From assembly GCA_029264655.1 (NCBI GenBank), contig JARHZY010000023.1:1-9444 (forward strand): a stretch of DNA of 9,444 bases, read 5' to 3'. This stretch comes from Helicobacter sp. Lineage in GTDB: Bacteria > Campylobacterota > Campylobacteria > Campylobacterales > Helicobacteraceae. The notes below the pieces were generated by a model. The model searched no databases and was not told the DNA's origin. It was given only the letters and a program-made list of their open reading frames with translations. Every line of letters begins with the position of its first letter. Within the stretch, counting starts at the first letter, position 1. The translations under genes and the position numbers were made by a program. Positions 5,799 through 9,444 of the stretch are shown one piece after another.

Positions 5799-7059
5799 AC
5801 ATGCTTTCTTTACTACTTGGTAAAATTTGTTGTTTGTAATGCTTATTATGGAGATTATTTGAATCAATGGTGTATGGTAATGCTATCTTTTTTTCATAGG
5901 ATTGTGTTGCTGAATGTGTGGGGTGTGGGTTGAAAAAATGGCTTGTATCATCGTTTGGTTCTATTGGTGTTAGATTTGGTTTAGGGTTATTATTTGTTGT
6001 ATCTTGTTGTGTTGTTGGGGTTTGTTTTGTGTTATTTATATCACTATCTAGGGTTTGTGCTTGCAATGCAATATGTTCCATAAGTGTTTGGGCAAGTAGT
6101 TTTGCACCATAGGTTGAAAAGTGGATTCCATCTGGTGCTCTTACAAGTTTGCTTTTGCCTGTGCTATCTTTGAGATATGCACTAAATTGTCCATTATATA
6201 AGATGGCATCTGATGAGAGAAAAAGCCCGCCATTTGTATTAACAACTTGTTCATATAGACTATTAAGATAAAGGAGCTTTTTATTGAGATTTGCATTTTT
6301 TGTAATTGGGACTGCATACCATACGACAATAGCATTATGTGTTTTTGCTATGTCTAAAATTGCTTGGATACGTTCTTTATATGTTTCCTCCCATTCTGTA
6401 GTGCCAAAACGCATTTTTGGCATGTTCCATGGATCATTAGCCCCAAGACATACAACAACCACTCCAATATCTGGGTATTGTATAAAGGCTTGTTTTGTTG
6501 CCTTATGCCAATCAAAAAATGCAGGGTAAGTAAGTCCTGTGCTTTGTTTGGCGATATTTTTTACACGGAATCCTTGTTGTTGGAGCATGCGAGGTAATAC
6601 CATGCCAATACCTTGCATAAGAGAATCACCAATTAATAAAAAACGCGTTTGTGGTTGCAACATTAAAATGCTATTATGTTGTGGTGTATTTGGGTGTAGT
6701 TGCATACTATTATCTTGTGTGGAATCTTTATGCATAGTTTCTTGTATTATATCTTTTTGTATTATATTTTGTGTATCTAGTGGTCTTGTGAGTTCTATTG
6801 TGGGTGTTATGGGTGATTCTATTTCTTGTGGTAATGGTGATTCTAATGCTTGTATATCAGATTCAAAGAGGGTAAGACGCAAGTTTTCTATACTTTGTGA
6901 TATGGTATCACCAAGTGTAAAAAATGGATTTTGTATAACAAGCATATCGCTAGCATAATGGTATTGTTGCACGATATAAGAGAGAATACTTTTGTGATAC
7001 ACGTAACATACAGGTAACATAGTAAGCATACTAATAACAAGAAATCGCATTACTTTCAT
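5797..7059 (-). CDS. patB: Peptidoglycan O-acetyltransferase PatB-like (SGNH, DUF459 type)
   Basis: Likely transfers acetyl groups supplied by PatA to the C6 hydroxyl of N-acetylmuramic acid in the periplasm. Of 420 residues, about 5-21 form one N-terminal membrane anchor. A polar linker follows to about 135. The SGNH domain has LLIGDSLMQG (141-150; Ser146), KQSTGLTYPAFFDW (171-184), LGANDPW (205-211) and APDGIHFSTYGAKLL (308-322; Asp310, His313), so the Ser-Asp-His triad is complete. GDSLMQG plus KQSTG plus NDPW is the pattern I associate with Neisseria PatB. Residues about 337-420 are a tail rich in Asn, Thr, Gln and Pro, which is unusual. ATG at 7059 directly follows the patA TAA; GGGA 6 nt upstream is a weak SD, which points to translational coupling. 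A generic DUF459 hydrolase is the alternative, but the context favours PatB. Confidence 0.82.
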   Translation of the reverse strand: MKVMRFLVISMLTMLPVCYVYHKSILSYIVQQYHYASDMLVIQNPFFTLGDTISQSIENLRLTLFESDIQALESPLPQEIESPITPTIELTRPLDTQNIIQKDIIQETMHKDSTQDNSMQLHPNTPQHNSILMLQPQTRFLLIGDSLMQGIGMVLPRMLQQQGFRVKNIAKQSTGLTYPAFFDWHKATKQAFIQYPDIGVVVVCLGANDPWNMPKMRFGTTEWEETYKERIQAILDIAKTHNAIVVWYAVPITKNANLNKKLLYLNSLYEQVVNTNGGLFLSSDAILYNGQFSAYLKDSTGKSKLVRAPDGIHFSTYGAKLLAQTLMEHIALQAQTLDSDINNTKQTPTTQQDTTNNNPKPNLTPIEPNDDTSHFFNPHPTHSATQSYEKKIALPYTIDSNNLHNKHYKQQILPSSKESM

Positions 7060-8421
7060 TTAAAATCCCGCATAAATAAAATTTGGAATCCCACTTGGAG
7101 AAAAACCAATAATAAGAATAAGGCAACATGCAAGTATGCAAGGTTGTAGTATGAAGGGTATTTTGCGGAATAGTAGAGCACATTTTATTTCTATGTTTGT
7201 GCATAATGGATAAAGTATGAAAGCAATTCCACAAAAAAAGCAAGCCAAAATTTCAGAATCTTGTAAAGGCTTTGTGCTATTTACCCAAAAGGATTCAAAA
7301 TAAAAGAATGCATCATCAAGTGATGGGTAGTAGAAAAAAACCCAAGCAAAAGTAACAAAATGAAATGTGAGTAATGTGCTTGCATAAGGAATAGGTATAG
7401 AGATTTTACATGCACGCATACAATTAAAACAAATTGTGCCAAGCCCATGTAAAAGCCCCCAAATAAGAAAATTAAATGTATTGCCATGCCATATACCAGA
7501 GAGACTAAAAGCAATAAGCACAAAGAGTTGTGCAAGCAAAAATCCTTTTTTATTGCCACCTAAAGGAATATAAATATAATCGCGTATAAAAAGTGATAGG
7601 CTTATATGCCATCTCCCCCAAAACTCTTTTATATTGCGTGCAGCATAAGGCATATTAAAATTTTGTGGCAGTGTGAAGCCAAGTATAAGGGCAAATGCAC
7701 TAACTAAATCTACATACCCACTAAAATCACAATATAAACGCACCGCATATGCATAGATTCCAAGTAAAAGCGATAATATGCTATAATCAGCAGGGTTTTG
7801 CAAGATAGAATCAGAATAAATTTGCAAATAACCCGCACATAATACTTTTTTGATGAGACCAGATAATATAAGCATGAAGATGAGATTTGTTTTGCCAAAA
7901 TAACGTTCTTTGTGGAGTTGGGCAAAGAAAAAATCACTACGCATAATAGGACCAGAAATAAAGGTGGGAAAAAATGATAAAAAAGTAGCTAAATCAAGAA
8001 AGTGGGCTACTTGCTTTGTTTTTGCAATAGCACAAAGATAAGTAATAGAAGCAAAGGTATAAAAACTAAGCCCTAAAGGGAATAATATATCAATATTAAT
8101 TACATTAAGCCCAACTAATGTAAATATGGTATCAAAGGAATCTTTAATAGAGGCAAAATATTTAAAAAAAGCAAGATTAAGGATAACAAGCCCAAGTGAT
8201 AATAAAAGCATGGTTTTTGTTTGGTATGTATAAATAAGATTACCTAAGAGATATATAACGATAGTGTATATACCAACAACATATGCAAAATAAGGATTAA
8301 TCCATAAAAGCACCATATAGTTAAAGAGTAGCAATAAAGTATTTTGATATGCTTTAAATTTCCAATATATAAAGCAAAATAGCAATAATACAATAGCAAA
8401 TTCTAAAGTAAAGAAAACCAT
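7060..8421 (-). CDS. patA: MBOAT-family O-acyltransferase PatA (AlgI-like), acetyl export for peptidoglycan O-acetylation
   Basis: Multi-pass inner-membrane protein expected to take acetyl groups from a cytoplasmic donor and pass them to a periplasmic transferase. The 453 residues are hydrophobic over most of their length. Family motifs: FPLGLSFYTFASITYL (114-129), FFPTFISGPI (150-159), YCDFSGYVD (230-238), FWGRWHISLS (267-276), YIPLGGN (284-290) and SGIWHG (308-313), with His312 as the conserved MBOAT histidine. ATG at 8421 has GAGGA 4 nt upstream. It is the first large gene of the operon with patB, the Ape1-like gene and rsmG. H. pylori HP0855, as I remember, is the homologous PatA and is needed for lysozyme resistance. 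DltB or AlgI would share the fold, but no alginate or D-alanylation genes are nearby, and the SGNH partners indicate peptidoglycan. Confidence 0.88.
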   Translation of the reverse strand: MVFFTLEFAIVLLLFCFIYWKFKAYQNTLLLLFNYMVLLWINPYFAYVVGIYTIVIYLLGNLIYTYQTKTMLLLSLGLVILNLAFFKYFASIKDSFDTIFTLVGLNVINIDILFPLGLSFYTFASITYLCAIAKTKQVAHFLDLATFLSFFPTFISGPIMRSDFFFAQLHKERYFGKTNLIFMLILSGLIKKVLCAGYLQIYSDSILQNPADYSILSLLLGIYAYAVRLYCDFSGYVDLVSAFALILGFTLPQNFNMPYAARNIKEFWGRWHISLSLFIRDYIYIPLGGNKKGFLLAQLFVLIAFSLSGIWHGNTFNFLIWGLLHGLGTICFNCMRACKISIPIPYASTLLTFHFVTFAWVFFYYPSLDDAFFYFESFWVNSTKPLQDSEILACFFCGIAFILYPLCTNIEIKCALLFRKIPFILQPCILACCLILIIGFSPSGIPNFIYAGF

Positions 8422-8460
8422 ACTATCCTCAAATTCAATCTACAACACCATTATGTAACA

Positions 8461-8544
8461 CTATGAATGTATGATGAGATACTTACAAAGTCTATATTGG
8501 CTAATGTTGCAAGAAGCAGAGAGTTTTGGTTGTTTTTTATTCAT
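8461..8544 (-). CDS. Possible 27-residue leader or small protein upstream of patA
   Basis: ATG at 8544 is preceded at 7 nt by TAAGGA (8557-8552), a good ribosome binding site. The frame gives 27 residues, starting MNKKQPKLSASCNISQYRLC and ending at TAG, 39 nt before the patA ATG. It is basic, has two Cys, and has no membrane segment. It lies inside the probable leader of the patA operon, so translation of it could influence patA, or it may be a separate small protein. Not recognised. Such a short frame may be chance; the SD is the main support. Confidence 0.3.
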   Translation of the reverse strand: MNKKQPKLSASCNISQYRLCKYLIIHS

Positions 8545-8614
8545 TTTATTATCCTTAATATAGCGTTTTCTTGTATCTTTTAAAAAATATAACTATAAGT
8601 GTAATTTTGTTATA

Positions 8615-8620
8615 TTTATA
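8615..8620 (-). promoter_or_regulatory. Possible -10 box (TATAAA) upstream of patA
   Basis: Minus strand TATAAA, preceded directly by TG, would start transcription near 8608, about 64 nt before the small ORF at 8544. It is an alternative or second promoter to the one at 8672-8680. Confidence 0.3.
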
Positions 8621-8671
8621 CACCTTTGGTGAGTTTTATCGTTTTCTATATTTGATACCTTAAATTACACA

Positions 8672-8680
8672 AGTATAGCA
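8672..8680 (-). promoter_or_regulatory. Likely promoter of the patA operon (extended -10)
   Basis: Minus strand TGCTATACT is a TGn-TATACT extended -10, predicting a start near 8665 and a long leader of about 244 nt to patA that contains the 27-codon ORF. The box lies beside a TAGCAT/ATGCTA inverted repeat (8676-8681 and 8696-8701). No good -35 is visible. Confidence 0.45.
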
Positions 8681-8813
8681 TTGGTTTTTTGTATCATGCT
8701 AAACTGCCTGAAAACATACATAATTTTAAAGGAATAAGTAGTTTTACTTTATCTTATGTTTTATAGATTCTAAAGTTTTTTTGCGTGTGTTTGGTTAATG
8801 TATAGTTGCTTTT

Positions 8814-9098
8814 ATGGAGTATTCTATATTGCAGCAAGCTAAAAAATATTTTATTGTTTTGATATTGCCTTTTGAGATTGTATATATTTATTGTAAATTT
8901 AGATTTACAATAAATATGATTATGGATAGAAAAAAATTTTGCTTAAATGGAGTATGTTAATGCAAAAAGCAATAGAGCAAAATATTACTCATTTTGTGAG
9001 GATATAATATGAATATATTTCTACCTTTGTGTTTTTGTAGTAGCTATTTATTATATGATATTGCATGCAACATAATTCATAAAATATTTTTATGTTAG
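8814..9098 (+). other. Three tiny ORFs in tandem (48, 15 and 29 codons), coding status uncertain
   Basis: ORF a, 8814-8960, 48 residues, starts MEYSILQQAKKYFIVLILPF; hydrophobic in the middle, no SD. ORF b, 8960-9007, 15 residues (MQKAIEQNITHFVRI), overlaps ORF a by one base (TAATG) and has GGAG 7 nt before its ATG. ORF c, 9009-9098, 29 residues, Cys-rich and hydrophobic (starts MNIFLPLCFCSSYLL), begins 1 nt after the ORF b stop and has GAGGA 6 nt before its ATG. The stop-start junctions resemble translational coupling, but frames of this size are expected by chance in such AT-rich DNA. TATAAT at 9003-9008 may instead be a -10 box. No family recognised. Confidence 0.2.
8884..8917. repeat. Perfect palindrome, 15-bp arms with 4-nt centre
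   Basis: Left arm 8884-8898 and right arm 8903-8917 are exact inverse complements around TTAG; a further T-G wobble extends it by one. The core reads TTGTAA-N8-TTACAA. Neither strand carries a T run after it, so it is not an ordinary intrinsic terminator. It may be an operator or an RNA hairpin. It lies inside tiny ORF a, about 290 bp upstream of the outer-membrane protein gene. Confidence 0.8.
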
Positions 9099-9152
9099 GT
9101 TTTGATAAATATTGGTTTTATAAATATTTTTTACTATATTTCATAATTTTGC

Positions 9153-9179
9153 TTGACTTGTTTTTTTTTGTAGTATCAT
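9153..9179 (+). promoter_or_regulatory. Promoter of the outer-membrane protein gene with T9 tract
   Basis: TTGACT (9153-9158) is a good -35. Candidate -10 boxes are TATCAT (9174-9179, 15-bp spacer) and TAGTAT (9171-9176, 12-bp spacer). Nine consecutive T (9161-9169) fill the spacer, so changes in tract length would alter -35/-10 spacing. A further -10-like TATTAT lies at 9184-9189. Confidence 0.45.
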
Positions 9180-9198
9180 GCAATATTATTTTAATTTT

Positions 9199-9203
9199 AG
9201 GAG
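9199..9203 (+). promoter_or_regulatory. Ribosome binding site AGGAG fixing a GTG start
   Basis: AGGAG is 6 nt before GTG at 9210-9212. The first in-frame ATG (9228) would be 24 nt away, so GTG is the better start. Confidence 0.65.
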
Positions 9204-9209
9204 CAGGTT

Positions 9210-9444
9210 GTGAAATTTTCAAATTATATGAAATCTATGGTGCTATCTAGTGTGTTAGCTTCAAGTCTTTTTGCTGGATTGCAAGCACAAGATCAAGGCG
9301 GACTTTTACAAGAAAAGAGCCGTGCATTTGTAGGTGTTCAAGTAGGGACATCTTTATTACAAAATACAGAAAAATTTTTTTGGAATAGTCCATATAATAG
9401 AAATATATATGCTACTAACTATACAACAGCAGCTTATGGATTTT
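9210..9444 (+). CDS. N-terminal part of a probable Helicobacter outer-membrane protein (runs off right edge)
   Basis: A 78-codon open frame with GTG start continues past the right edge. The first 26 residues are a clear signal peptide: basic start, hydrophobic core VLSSVLASSLFAG and likely cleavage after LQA. The mature part begins QDQGG and soon has SRAFVGVQVGTSLL (37-50), an alternating beta-strand pattern like the first strand of Helicobacter Hop/Hor/Hof-type porins and adhesins. It is followed by an aromatic, Asn-rich stretch (FFWNSPYNRNIYATNY). AGGAG 6 nt upstream fixes the start. The promoter has a T9 tract between its elements, a feature known from phase-variable Helicobacter outer-membrane genes. 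The subfamily cannot be told without the C-terminus. That it is an exported beta-barrel protein is likely; adhesin versus porin is open. Confidence 0.75.
   Translation, partial: MKFSNYMKSMVLSSVLASSLFAGLQAQDQGGLLQEKSRAFVGVQVGTSLLQNTEKFFWNSPYNRNIYATNYTTAAYGF

Larger units (their letters stand above)
8422..9209. other. Long AT-rich interval between patA and an outer-membrane protein gene
   Basis: No conventional gene is visible in these 788 bp. The interval holds a 27-codon minus-strand ORF with a good SD, likely minus-strand promoters for patA, three tiny plus-strand ORFs in a row (8814-9098), a 15-bp-arm palindrome, and the outer-membrane-protein promoter with a T9 tract. I recognise no fragment of a known protein. 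Composition is more AT-rich than the genes around it. It could include an unannotated small RNA, but I cannot identify one. Confidence 0.6.

Noticed and set aside
6742..6767. Two copies of TTGTATTATAT 15 nt apart
   Set aside because: They give the repeated IIQ peptide in the low-complexity linker of the PatB-like protein; too short to be more than local duplication.
6539..6958. 139-codon open frame on the plus strand
   Set aside because: It lies antisense to the patB-like gene, which has clear family motifs. The antisense product is Cys/Ser/Ile-rich and looks like a translated shadow of the polar linker.
8791..8814. Sigma-54 promoter resembling TTTGG...TTGC
   Set aside because: There are 13 nt between GG and GC instead of the required 10.

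Overview
The window looks like a piece of a Helicobacter chromosome (Campylobacterota). It is AT-rich, and the predicted DnaJ, RecR and GmhA closely resemble the H. pylori proteins as I remember them. Promoters are of the Helicobacter type, with a (TGn)TATAAT -10 box, A/T tracts and little or no -35. The right edge enters a gene that starts like a Helicobacter outer-membrane protein. I see no mobile element, CRISPR array, tRNA or rRNA.

Layout. 1-209 (-) is the 5' end of an unrecognised, probably exported protein. 250-1374 (-) is dnaJ with a TTG start. 1472-2053 (+) is recR, divergent from dnaJ, with a -10 box so close to its ATG that the mRNA is probably leaderless. 2223-3149 (+) is a WYL-domain transcription regulator. 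3254-3829 (+) is gmhA, the first step of ADP-heptose synthesis for LPS core. It converges, with 3 nt between stops, on a four-gene minus-strand operon running from 8421 down to 3833: patA (MBOAT), patB (SGNH/DUF459 type), an Ape1-like SGNH esterase, then rsmG. 8422-9209 is a long, mostly non-coding stretch with promoters for both directions, several very small ORFs, and one conspicuous 15-bp-arm palindrome. 9210 to the right edge is the start of an outer-membrane protein with a T9 tract in its promoter.

How the genes work together. patA, patB and the Ape1-like gene form a peptidoglycan O-acetylation set. PatA would move acetyl groups across the inner membrane, PatB would transfer them to N-acetylmuramic acid, and the esterase would remove them. 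This protects the wall from lysozyme and controls lytic transglycosylases. Together with gmhA and the outer-membrane protein, most of the right two-thirds concerns the cell envelope. The left third is housekeeping: protein folding and recombinational repair.

I looked for an undescribed system and found no clear one. The parts least explained by known families are the 8422-9209 interval (palindrome, tiny ORFs, T tract), the Ape1-like protein with an offset catalytic Asp and a start-proximal TA repeat, and the operator-like palindromes ahead of the WYL regulator.
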